A stretch of 5,690 nt of DNA, from the NCBI GenBank assembly GCA_002862965.1, contig PKCW01000140.1, forward strand, positions 1-5,690, given 5' to 3'. Positions 1 through 5,596 of the stretch are shown one piece after another. This DNA is from Pseudomonadota bacterium. GTDB taxonomy: Bacteria; Pseudomonadota; Gammaproteobacteria; UBA5335. A program made the position numbers and the translations under genes. Position 1 is the stretch's first letter. Each line of letters starts with the position of its first letter. The notes under the pieces are model-generated. The model saw nothing but the letters and a program-made list of their open reading frames with translations. It made no database searches and had not been told where the DNA came from.

Positions 1-282
1 CGCGCCGACGACCTGCCCGAGTCGGACTGGGCGCAGCGGGCCATGCGCGCCCACGCGAATGCCGTCGAAAACCTGGTCGTGTTTGCGCCCCTAGTGTTCG
101 TGGTGGAACTCGTCGGCGCCAATTCCGGCATGACCGCCTTCGGCGCGGCGCTGTATTTCTGGGCAAGACTGGCGCATTGCTTGGTCTACACCCTGGGCAT
201 CCCCATCGTGCGGACCTTGAGTTTCTTCGCGGGATTGTTCGGCGAGGTGCTGCTCATCATCGCCCTCATCGGCGCGATGTAA
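1..282 (+). CDS. MAPEG-family membrane protein, 3' part only
   Basis: Frame 1 is open from the first base of the window and ends in TAA at 280-282, giving the last 93 residues of a protein whose start lies to the left. The ATG at 43 is probably internal, since the reading frame and family resemblance continue upstream of it. The fragment holds the hallmark RAHANAVENL stretch followed by a hydrophobic helix (FAPLVFVVELVG), then YFWARLAHCLVYTLG and RTLSFFAGLFGEVLLIIALIGAM. This is the usual pattern of MAPEG proteins, the membrane-associated eicosanoid/glutathione metabolism family, which are normally about 130 aa with four membrane helices. About 35-40 residues are therefore missing. Bacterial members are inner-membrane proteins, mostly of unknown substrate, some with glutathione transferase or peroxidase activity. 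The next gene starts 16 nt downstream, so co-transcription is likely. The family call is firm; the specific function is not known. Confidence 0.85.
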   Translation, partial: RADDLPESDWAQRAMRAHANAVENLVVFAPLVFVVELVGANSGMTAFGAALYFWARLAHCLVYTLGIPIVRTLSFFAGLFGEVLLIIALIGAM

Positions 283-298
283 AGCGGCCCGAGCGCAC

Positions 299-1288
299 TT
301 GAAGACGCTGATCGCGAGTCGCCCGGGTGGGCCTGAGGTGCTGGCGCTGGCCGAGACCGCGCTTCCCGAGCCCGGTGCGGAGGAAGTGCGGATCCGGGTG
401 ACGGTGGCAGGGGTCAACCGCGCCGACCTGCTGCAACGCAGCGGGCGCTATCCGCCGCCTCCCGGCTGGGATCCGCGGCGGATCGGTCTGGAATACGCTG
501 GGACGGTAGACTGCACCGGCGCACGCTGCATCCTGCGTCGTCCGGGCGACCGGGTGATGGGGCTGGTGGCCGCCGGCGCCTGCTCGGAGTTCATCGTGGT
601 TCCGGAACGCGAGACGCTGTCCATTCCGGCAAATCTGACCGATGTGGCGGCCGCCGCGATTCCCGAGGCATTTCTCACGGCCGTTCGCGCACTGTGGGAT
701 GAGGGCGAGCTCACGCCCGGCGAGGCGGTTCTGGTGCGTATTGCAACGGCGAGCGTGGGCTTGGCGGCCATTCAGCTTGCGCACATCGCAGGCCACCCGG
801 TGGCGGGGACCGGCCGGGATTCAGCGCGACTGGACGCCTTGCGCGCGCTGGGTTTGGATCATCCCCTGGTCGAGGGCGGCGGGATGGTGCAGCGTGCCCG
901 GGCGGCCATGGGCGGGGCGCCCCGGGTCGTACTCGATCTGTGGGGCGGTGGTCGGCTGTCCGAGAATCTGGCGCTGCTCAGCGATGACGGTCGTCTGGTC
1001 GTGGTCGGTCTGCTGGGCGGCAACCGCGACACGCTGGATCTGGCCACGCTGCTGATGCGGCGGCAGAGCATCCGCACGCTGACCATGCGCAGCCAGCCGA
1101 CCGAAGCGCGCATCGCGCTGGTGCGCCGATTCGAGCGTCAGGTGCTGCCGCTGTTGGCTGCGGGACGCCTGACGATGCCGATTGCGCAAGTCTACCCCGT
1201 GGCTGACGCGGCGCAGGCGCATCGGGACATGGAAAGAGGCGATCGTCCAGGCAAGCGCGTCCTGCTGCTGGCCACCGCCGCGGACTGA
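299..1288 (+). CDS. Zinc-independent NAD(P)H:quinone oxidoreductase (zeta-crystallin/PIG3-like MDR)
   Basis: A 329-aa protein of the medium-chain dehydrogenase/reductase superfamily, typical in length for single-domain-pair quinone oxidoreductases. I take TTG at 299 as start because the protein then begins MKTLIASRPGGPEVL, the standard N-terminus of the family; no strong ribosome binding site is visible. The GroES-like catalytic domain (about residues 1-120) contains VAGVNRADLLQRSGRYPPPPG, GLEYAGTV and PGDRVMGL. The Rossmann domain follows (about 121-270), with VLVRIATASVGLAAIQLA at 144-161 and VVLDLWGGG at 210-218. No structural-zinc cysteine cluster is present, which places it in the zinc-free branch. 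Relatives reduce quinones or enones with NADPH in the cytoplasm. One oddity is that the usual GASGVG nucleotide-binding turn reads ATASVG, losing two glycines. A different alkenal/one oxidoreductase activity is possible. It follows the MAPEG gene by 16 nt and probably shares its transcript. Confidence 0.85.
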   Translation: MKTLIASRPGGPEVLALAETALPEPGAEEVRIRVTVAGVNRADLLQRSGRYPPPPGWDPRRIGLEYAGTVDCTGARCILRRPGDRVMGLVAAGACSEFIVVPERETLSIPANLTDVAAAAIPEAFLTAVRALWDEGELTPGEAVLVRIATASVGLAAIQLAHIAGHPVAGTGRDSARLDALRALGLDHPLVEGGGMVQRARAAMGGAPRVVLDLWGGGRLSENLALLSDDGRLVVVGLLGGNRDTLDLATLLMRRQSIRTLTMRSQPTEARIALVRRFERQVLPLLAAGRLTMPIAQVYPVADAAQAHRDMERGDRPGKRVLLLATAAD

Positions 1289-1300
1289 TCGCTGGACACC

Positions 1301-1324
1301 CCGCTCCGGGCAAGGTTGGAGCGG
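1301..1324 (+). terminator. GC-rich hairpin after the oxidoreductase gene
   Basis: CCGCTCC (1301-1307) and GGAGCGG (1318-1324) form a perfect 7-bp stem with a 10-nt loop, 12 nt after the stop codon. No T-run follows, so it is not a textbook intrinsic terminator. It may mark the transcript end or protect a 3' end. Confidence 0.35.
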
Positions 1325-1440
1325 CATCCCCACCATCGGCGAGCTGGTCGATGGCTCCGGTTTCGTTTTCCGCGACCGTGAACGCCGCCAGGTTTATGCG
1401 TCCGGGCCGGCGTGCGTTCGCCCGTCCCCATCCCTCCGTT

Positions 1441-1459
1441 TGCGCCGTGCACGGGCGCA
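1441..1459. repeat. Dyad-symmetric sequence in the gap before the acyl-CoA synthetase gene
   Basis: The gap 1289-1544 has no convincing gene. Within it, TGCG-CCGTGCACGG-g-CGCA is an inverted repeat: a perfect 10-bp palindrome CCGTGCACGG flanked by TGCG/CGCA arms with one extra G on the right. It could be an operator or an RNA hairpin, but chance is a real possibility in DNA this rich in G and C. I see no good promoter boxes in this gap. Confidence 0.25.
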
Positions 1460-1533
1460 GGCATGGTGGCGCCGTTCGACTGGCGACCGTGCAACGTGGC
1501 GACTATGGTTGACGGGAACCCACCGTGCCGAAC

Positions 1534-1540
1534 AGGGAGG
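1534..1540 (+). promoter_or_regulatory. Ribosome binding site fixing the acyl-CoA synthetase start
   Basis: AGGGAGG lies 4 nt before the ATG at 1545. The same frame stays open upstream to an ATG at 1182, but that would overlap the oxidoreductase gene by over 100 nt and add residues unlike any synthetase. This site makes 1545 the likely start. Confidence 0.75.
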
Positions 1541-1544
1541 CGTC

Positions 1545-3095
1545 ATGTCAGGGAAGACAGGATTCTGGGCCATTGCCCAAAGCGAACCGCGAAAGACGGC
1601 ATTGGTCGATGCCTCCGGTCGAGCGATCGAATTTGAGGAGGTCGACGCTCGGGTCAACCGGCTTTCCAACGGCTTGCGCTCGCTCGGGCTCCAGTATCGC
1701 GACGGCGTCGCCATGCTGATGCACAACGATCCGGCCTGGATCGAGGCGTTTCTGGCCACGCATCAGATCGGGCTCTATCTGACGCCCATCAACTATCACC
1801 TCACCGGCCCGGAGGTCGCCTACATCATCGGCAACTGCGAGGCCAAGGCGTTCATCGCGCACGAGCGCCATGCTGCGGCCGCTCTCAAGGCTGTGGAGGA
1901 GCTGGGCTATGACCGTTCGCGCTGCTTTGCCGTGGGCGAGATCCCCGGATTCCGCCGCTACGAGGACTTTCTCGCGGAACAGTCTGCCGAGCCGCCCGCC
2001 GAGCGTCAGGCCGGTACCCTGATGCTGTATACCTCGGGCACCACCGGCCGACCCAAGGGCGTCCGGCGGCCGCTGATGCCGGGCAATCCGGATGTCGTGG
2101 CCAGCTTGGCCGGCATGCTGGGCGCCCTGTTCCGACTCAAGGCCGGCGAGGGCGTGCATCTGGTCACCGGCCCGCTCTACCATGCCGCGCCCGGCGGGTT
2201 CGGCACGGCCTCCCTGCATCTGGGCCATACGCTGGTCCTGATGGACAAGTGGGATGCCGAGGACACCCTGCGCCTGGTCGAGCGCCATCGGGTGACCTCG
2301 ACCCATATGGTTCCGACCATGTTCCACCGCATGCTCGCGTTGCCCGACGCGGTCAAGCGGCGCTACGACCTGTCCAGTCTGCGCGCCGTGATCCATGGTG
2401 CGGCGCCGATCGGGGTCGAAGCGAAAAAGGCGCTGATCGAATGGTGGGGGCCGGTGATCTTCGAGTACTACGGTGCGACCGAGGGGGGCGGGACCATCGC
2501 GACTTCAGAGGACTGGCTGAAAAAACCGGGCACCGTCGGCAAACCGTGGCCGGGGACGGAGATCCGCATCTTCGACGATGCCGGTCATCCCGTGCCGGGG
2601 GGCGAACCCGGCAACGTCTACATGAAGTCCATGATCGGCGAGTTCGAGTACTACAAGGATCCCGCAAAGACACGGGAAAGCCATCGCGACGGCCTGTTCA
2701 CCGTGGGAGACATCGGTTATCTGGACCCGGACGGCTGGCTGTTCCTGTGCGACCGGGCCAAGGATCTGATCATTTCCGGCGGTGTCAACATCTATCCCGC
2801 CGAGATCGAGACCACGCTCATGGAGCATCCCAAGGTGGCCGATGCCGCCGTGTTCGGGATTCCCAACGAGGAATGGGGCGAGGAGGTGAAGGCCGTCGTC
2901 CAGCCCGCCGATGGGGTCGAGCCCGGCCCGGCGCTGGCCGAGGAACTGTTGGCGTTCGCCGCCGAGCGCCTCGCGCGTTTCAAACTGCCGCGATCGATCG
3001 ATTTCGCCGCCGAGTTGCCGCGTCTGGACACCGGCAAGCTTTACAAGCGCTTCCTGCGCGACCCCTACTGGGAAGGGCGCGACCGGAAGATCTGA
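1545..3095 (+). CDS. AMP-forming acyl-CoA synthetase (FadD-like, ANL superfamily)
   Basis: A 516-aa cytoplasmic enzyme expected to activate a carboxylic acid with ATP to the acyl-adenylate and then to acyl-CoA. The ATP-binding P-loop YTSGTTGRPKG is at residues 162-172. The adenine-binding motif YYGATE is at 308-313, the ribose-binding aspartate is in VGDIGYLDPDG (D389), and the hinge region DRAKDLIISGGVNIYP starts at D403. The catalytic lysine is K498 in RLDTGKLYKR. The C-terminal LRDPYWEGR tail is common in FadD-type synthetases of actinobacteria and proteobacteria. Length is normal and no core residue is missing. The acyl substrate cannot be read from sequence; short- or medium-chain fatty acids, aromatic acids or sterol side chains are all handled by relatives. 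It stands 256 nt after the oxidoreductase and 225 nt before the monooxygenase operon, in the same direction. A role in activating acids made from oxidised hydrocarbons is plausible but inferred. Confidence 0.9.
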   Translation: MSGKTGFWAIAQSEPRKTALVDASGRAIEFEEVDARVNRLSNGLRSLGLQYRDGVAMLMHNDPAWIEAFLATHQIGLYLTPINYHLTGPEVAYIIGNCEAKAFIAHERHAAAALKAVEELGYDRSRCFAVGEIPGFRRYEDFLAEQSAEPPAERQAGTLMLYTSGTTGRPKGVRRPLMPGNPDVVASLAGMLGALFRLKAGEGVHLVTGPLYHAAPGGFGTASLHLGHTLVLMDKWDAEDTLRLVERHRVTSTHMVPTMFHRMLALPDAVKRRYDLSSLRAVIHGAAPIGVEAKKALIEWWGPVIFEYYGATEGGGTIATSEDWLKKPGTVGKPWPGTEIRIFDDAGHPVPGGEPGNVYMKSMIGEFEYYKDPAKTRESHRDGLFTVGDIGYLDPDGWLFLCDRAKDLIISGGVNIYPAEIETTLMEHPKVADAAVFGIPNEEWGEEVKAVVQPADGVEPGPALAEELLAFAAERLARFKLPRSIDFAAELPRLDTGKLYKRFLRDPYWEGRDRKI

Positions 3096-3136
3096 GGAGC
3101 GGCGCGCGGGCTCTGCCAAAAAACCTTGCCGCGATC

Positions 3137-3152
3137 TTGAACGATCGTTCAA
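3137..3152. promoter_or_regulatory. Perfect 16-bp palindrome, probable repressor operator
   Basis: TTGAACGATCGTTCAA is identical to its own reverse complement. Its size and A/T-flanked CGATCG core resemble operators of TetR-family repressors, several of which control fatty-acid or hydrocarbon genes. It lies between the synthetase gene and the monooxygenase operon and includes the -35 box of the predicted promoter, so a bound protein would block RNA polymerase. No regulator gene is in the window; the TetR link is an inference from form. Confidence 0.6.
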
Positions 3153-3165
3153 TCGAGAGTATATG
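3137..3165 (+). promoter_or_regulatory. Predicted sigma70 promoter of the monooxygenase operon
   Basis: TTGAAC (3137-3142) matches 4 of 6 bases of the -35 consensus and TATATG (3160-3165) matches 4 of 6 of the -10, with the ideal 17-nt spacer. Transcription would begin near 3172, giving a leader of about 150 nt before the C-subunit gene. The methane monooxygenase operon of Methylococcus is also transcribed from a sigma70-type promoter. Confidence 0.5.
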
Positions 3166-3214
3166 TTGATCCTGAGGAACGCTTGGTCAGGACGCGGGTC
3201 GCCGGAAAAGTCAA

Positions 3215-3251
3215 GTCGGCGCGGTCAACGTTCTGCTCGGCGGGCGCCGAC
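3215..3251 (+). promoter_or_regulatory. Leader hairpin 1 upstream of the C-subunit gene
   Basis: GTCGGCGC (3215-3222) and GCGCCGAC (3244-3251) form a perfect 8-bp stem around a 21-nt loop. No T-run follows. It could be an mRNA-stability or attenuation element in the predicted 5' leader. Confidence 0.35.
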
Positions 3252-3273
3252 AGTTCATCTCAACGAGAAAAAA

Positions 3274-3312
3274 CCTCCTTCCGTGAGAAGGGGACATCTG
3301 CAACAAGAGGAG
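3274..3312 (+). promoter_or_regulatory. Leader element with anti-Shine-Dalgarno sequence
   Basis: CCTCCTT (3274-3280) can pair in two exclusive ways. CTCCTTC (3275-3281) pairs locally with GAAGGGG (3287-3293), 7 pairs with one G-T. Alternatively CTCCTT (3275-3280) pairs with GAGGAG (3307-3312), which is the ribosome binding site of the C-subunit gene, 6 pairs with one G-T. This is a possible translation switch, inferred from base pairing only. Confidence 0.3.
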
Positions 3313-3313
3313 A
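3306..3313 (+). promoter_or_regulatory. Ribosome binding site fixing the C-subunit start
   Basis: AGAGGAGA lies 7 nt before the ATG at 3321. The frame is open upstream to 3183, but that stretch lacks family similarity and covers the leader, so 3321 is the start. Confidence 0.8.
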
Positions 3314-3320
3314 CTCGATC

Positions 3321-4118
3321 ATGAGCACCGTAGTGAATCACAACGTGGCGGTCGCGCCTGAGAACGTCGGTGAGGCTCCACGCCCGCCGTGGGTGCTGGC
3401 CTTCACGGTGACGGTCATTGCCATCGCGTTCGTCGCCTTGGTGAAGTGGTATCAGCACACCTTTTCCTGGTCGGTCGGCCTGGACTCGTTCTCGGATGAC
3501 TTCCAGATTTACTGGATGCGCATCTTCTACGCACAAATCATTCTCCTGCCTGTTTTGGGCACCATCGGGGCCGTGTGGCTGTGGTTGACCCGTGATCGGG
3601 ACATCATGAACCTGCCGGCTCGGGATGAATTGGGCCGTTTCTACGCCATGTTCAGCATTCTGGTGGTGGCGGCGGTCGTTCTGATTTCTGCCTTGGGCCT
3701 ACTGACCGAAGCGGATGCAGCCTGGCACCAGGTCGTGATTCGGGACACCGACTTCACGCCAACGCACATCTTCCTTTTCTACCTCGGGGTTCCTGCTGGT
3801 CTTGCCGGGTTGGCGATGGCGTGGATCTGGGTGCATACCCGGCTGCCGTATTTCGCCAACCGTGTCTCCATGCCGCTGTCGCTGGCCATCATCGGCTTCA
3901 TGTGCGCCGGTCCGGTCGTGGCCTTCAACGAATGGGCGCATACGTTCTTTTACGCTGAAGAACTGTTCGGGGCGCCGGTGCATTGGTTCTTCGTGCTGGC
4001 CGGATTTTTTCTGGTCTTTCTGATCGGTTTCGTGATTCAGTGTCTGCAGCGCATGTATGAGCTGAGCCGGGTCTACAGCCTGGAGGAGGTGGAGAAGGAG
4101 ATGGGTCTGTCCCGTTAA
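3321..4118 (+). CDS. pmoC-like: Copper membrane monooxygenase subunit C (PmoC/AmoC family)
   Basis: A 265-aa integral membrane protein of the PmoC/AmoC family, the subunit now thought to hold the active-site copper of particulate methane monooxygenase. The hydrophilic N-terminus (1-22) is followed by about six hydrophobic segments: about 24-42, 64-90, 108-128, 150-171, 184-203 and 222-241. The signature GLDSFSDDFQIYWM is at 53-66. Residues equivalent to the Methylococcus capsulatus CuC ligands Asp156, His160 and His173 are present as D132, H136 and H149 in ADAAWHQ...DFTPTH. The CuD ligands Asn227, His231 and His245 appear as N203, H207 and H221 in NEWAHTFFYAEELFGAPVH, with identical spacings. 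It is first in a C-A-B operon, preceded by its own promoter region and followed by a 140-nt gap with a hairpin. The substrate could be methane, ammonia, or a short alkane or alkene. The divergent sequence and the neighbours make me prefer a hydrocarbon. Confidence 0.92.
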   Translation: MSTVVNHNVAVAPENVGEAPRPPWVLAFTVTVIAIAFVALVKWYQHTFSWSVGLDSFSDDFQIYWMRIFYAQIILLPVLGTIGAVWLWLTRDRDIMNLPARDELGRFYAMFSILVVAAVVLISALGLLTEADAAWHQVVIRDTDFTPTHIFLFYLGVPAGLAGLAMAWIWVHTRLPYFANRVSMPLSLAIIGFMCAGPVVAFNEWAHTFFYAEELFGAPVHWFFVLAGFFLVFLIGFVIQCLQRMYELSRVYSLEEVEKEMGLSR

Positions 4119-4127
4119 CTGTCAACA

Positions 4128-4165
4128 CCGGAGTGGATGGGCGAAGGAGCGCTCGTCCACCCCGG
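4128..4165 (+). promoter_or_regulatory. Strong hairpin between the C and A subunit genes
   Basis: The arms 4128-4143 and 4150-4165 pair over 16 positions: 13 Watson-Crick pairs, two G-T pairs and one A-C mismatch, closing a loop AAGGAG. It starts 9 nt after the C-gene stop. No T-run follows, so partial termination, RNA processing or 3'-end protection of the C message is more likely than full termination. Intergenic hairpins with such a role have been proposed between amoC and amoA in nitrifiers. Confidence 0.6.
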
Positions 4166-4210
4166 GCCGCCATGACCTCCGGAAACAATCAACGCGATAC
4201 GGCTGTTCCA

Positions 4211-4224
4211 GCTCGAACTCGAGC
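4211..4224. repeat. Short inverted repeat upstream of the A-subunit gene
   Basis: GCTCGA-AC-TCGAGC is a 6-bp inverted repeat with a 2-nt centre, 35 nt before the A-subunit start. It may be a protein site or a small RNA fold, or chance. Confidence 0.2.
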
Positions 4225-4243
4225 GCAGGCGCACACCAAAACC

Positions 4244-4253
4244 AAGGGAAGGA
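4244..4253 (+). promoter_or_regulatory. Ribosome binding site fixing the A-subunit start
   Basis: AAGGGAAGGA ends 5 nt before the ATG at 4259. An earlier in-frame ATG at 4133 falls inside the intergenic hairpin and has no family-like residues, so 4259 is the start. Confidence 0.8.
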
Positions 4254-4258
4254 CTCTC

Positions 4259-5047
4259 ATGGCCATACAAATTGAAGCCGGCAATAAAGCCGATGTCGAT
4301 CGCACACCGCGTGGTAACGCAGTCATCAGCGTCAAGGAGCAGATGCAGGCATGGCGCAATGCCGATCTGTTTTTCTTTCCGCTCATTTCTGTCCTGATCG
4401 GCGGCGCCGCGGTCTTTCTGTGCGCATTGACCGTTGGGGACTGGAGTTACTGGATGGATTGGCGCGATCGGCGGTGGTGGCCACTGGTGACGCCCTTGCT
4501 GCTGCTTGCGCTGCCCGCTGTCGCGACCTACGCCTTCTGGCGGTATTTCAAGTTGCCGGTGGCGGCAACGGGTCTGGCGCTGGGGTTCTGGCTCTCACAG
4601 ATCGTCAGCCGATACGTCAACTTCCATGTCTTCACGGCTTTTCCCATGAATTGGGTGATGCCGGAAGTCTGGATCGGCGCCGCCGTGGTGCTGGACGCGG
4701 TGTTGCTGATCACCCGCAGTTTTGCGTTGACGGGATTGGTCGGCGGAATGCTGTTCGGACTCCTGTTTTCGGCCATGAACTGGCCGGTCGTGGCCCCCAT
4801 GCACATGCCGGTCCTGTTGGGTGACACGGTGATGACACTCGCCGACTACATGGGCTTCCAGTATATCCGCACCGCGATGCCGGAATATGTGCGGATCATC
4901 GAGGCCGGCACCTTGCGTACCTTCGGGACACATGTGGCGCCGGTCAGTGCTTTCGTTTCAGGATTCTTCGCCATCTTGGTCTACTACGTCTTTGTGTGGA
5001 TCGGTTCAAAAGGTTCCCGGCCGTCCTGGCTTGGAAAACTGGTCTGA
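4259..5047 (+). CDS. pmoA-like: Copper membrane monooxygenase subunit A (PmoA/AmoA family)
   Basis: A 262-aa integral membrane protein, slightly longer than the roughly 247 aa of Methylococcus PmoA because of a longer N-terminus. Family landmarks run in order: GDWSYWMDWRDRRWWPLVTP (60-79), SRYVNFHVFTAFPMNWVMP (117-135), NWPVVAPMHMPV (174-185), YIRTAMPEYVRIIEAGTLRTFG (202-223) and THVAPVSAF (224-232). Hydrophobic helices lie at about 38-58, 76-95, 101-115, 137-152, 157-171 and 232-248. It packs with subunits B and C in the trimeric membrane complex and surrounds the active-site cavity. Differences from classical PmoA, such as SYW for DFW and THVAPV for KDVAPV, put it outside the well-known methanotroph and nitrifier groups as far as I can judge by eye. 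It follows the C gene by 140 nt and precedes the B gene by 22 nt, with no terminator between A and B. Substrate is not determined by sequence. Confidence 0.92.
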   Translation: MAIQIEAGNKADVDRTPRGNAVISVKEQMQAWRNADLFFFPLISVLIGGAAVFLCALTVGDWSYWMDWRDRRWWPLVTPLLLLALPAVATYAFWRYFKLPVAATGLALGFWLSQIVSRYVNFHVFTAFPMNWVMPEVWIGAAVVLDAVLLITRSFALTGLVGGMLFGLLFSAMNWPVVAPMHMPVLLGDTVMTLADYMGFQYIRTAMPEYVRIIEAGTLRTFGTHVAPVSAFVSGFFAILVYYVFVWIGSKGSRPSWLGKLV

Positions 5048-5069
5048 TGACGCGGCAGGAGCGAGTGTG

Positions 5070-5591
5070 ATGGAACGAGAAAATCATCGTTTGGTGCGCC
5101 AAGTCTTGCTGGTTGTTCTCATGTGGGCGCTCTTCATGCCGGTTGTGTTTGCGCATGGAGAGATTGCACAGATGGCCGGGATCCGCATGAGAACTGTGCA
5201 TTGGTTCGACACCAAGATAGAGCCGACTCAGGTCAAGGTTAACGATATTGTTACCGTGCGGGGCAAATTCATGGTTTCCGGGCATTGGCCGGACTATGTC
5301 GCGAAGCCGGAGGAGTGGGTGTTCCTGAACATCGGTGTTCCGGGTCCCGTGTTCGTTCGAATGGACGCGACCGTAAACGGCATGCCGCAATATCAGTCCA
5401 CGGCCTTCAAGCGCGGGGAATTCTATGAATATGAAGTAAAAATGAAGGCGCGTGTGCCCGGCGAATGGCATGTCCATCCGCTGATCAATGTCTGGGAGGC
5501 AGGCCCGATTTCAGGACCCGCCCGTTTCGTCCAGATCACCGGAAGCAAAGACGATTTCGTGAATACGGCGACGTCCCCCCGCCTTGAGTAG
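5070..5591 (+). CDS. pmoB-like: Copper membrane monooxygenase subunit B, truncated to N-terminal cupredoxin domain
   Basis: The start ATG at 5070 follows AGGAG (5057-5061) by 8 nt. The product is 173 aa, against about 410-420 aa for complete PmoB. Residues 1-28 form a signal peptide ending VFA, so the mature chain begins at H29 (HGEIAQ). Matching the Methylococcus CuB ligands His33, His137 and His139 are H29, H134 and H136 (GEWHVHPLIN). The bis-His site residue His48 is kept as H44, but the position of His72 holds M68. Other family landmarks are MRTVHWFD (40-47), FLNIGVPGPVF (85-95) and GPISGPARFVQITGS (145-159). Similarity to PmoB ends around residue 168, and the frame stops after SPRLE. The two membrane helices and the second, C-terminal cupredoxin domain are absent. 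A transposase end on the other strand follows within 10 nt, so insertion-sequence disruption is the likely cause. The fragment could still be secreted, but a working complex from it alone is doubtful. Confidence 0.88.
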   Translation: MERENHRLVRQVLLVVLMWALFMPVVFAHGEIAQMAGIRMRTVHWFDTKIEPTQVKVNDIVTVRGKFMVSGHWPDYVAKPEEWVFLNIGVPGPVFVRMDATVNGMPQYQSTAFKRGEFYEYEVKMKARVPGEWHVHPLINVWEAGPISGPARFVQITGSKDDFVNTATSPRLE

Positions 5592-5596
5592 CGGGG
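5577..5596. repeat. Short inverted repeat at the gene/insertion-sequence junction
   Basis: CCCCGC (5577-5582) and GCGGGG (5591-5596) form a perfect 6-bp stem with an 8-nt loop that covers the end of the truncated B gene. It may be part of the insertion-sequence terminus or act as a weak transcript end. Confidence 0.3.

Noticed and set aside
1182..1544. Upstream extension of the synthetase reading frame by 121 codons
   Set aside because: It overlaps the oxidoreductase gene, lacks a ribosome binding site and does not resemble synthetase N-termini; the ATG at 1545 has a strong AGGGAGG.
1509..1544. TTGACG at 1509-1514 as a -35 box for the synthetase gene
   Set aside because: No acceptable -10 lies at 16-18 nt spacing; the position falls on the ribosome binding site region.
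1548..2396. Minus-strand open frame of 282 codons opposite the acyl-CoA synthetase
   Set aside because: It is a shadow of the real gene in high-GC DNA; its composition (His, Gln, Arg, Gly rich) shows no domain.
2989..3003. CGATCGATCGAT palindromic run near the end of the synthetase gene as an operator
   Set aside because: It is inside the coding region, encodes the normal RSIDF stretch of the protein and does not match the 16-bp palindrome upstream of the operon.
2249..3169. Long open frame of 306 codons overlapping the acyl-CoA synthetase in another plus frame
   Set aside because: It is arginine-rich GC-bias sequence without family features and lies inside a clear synthetase with all motifs.
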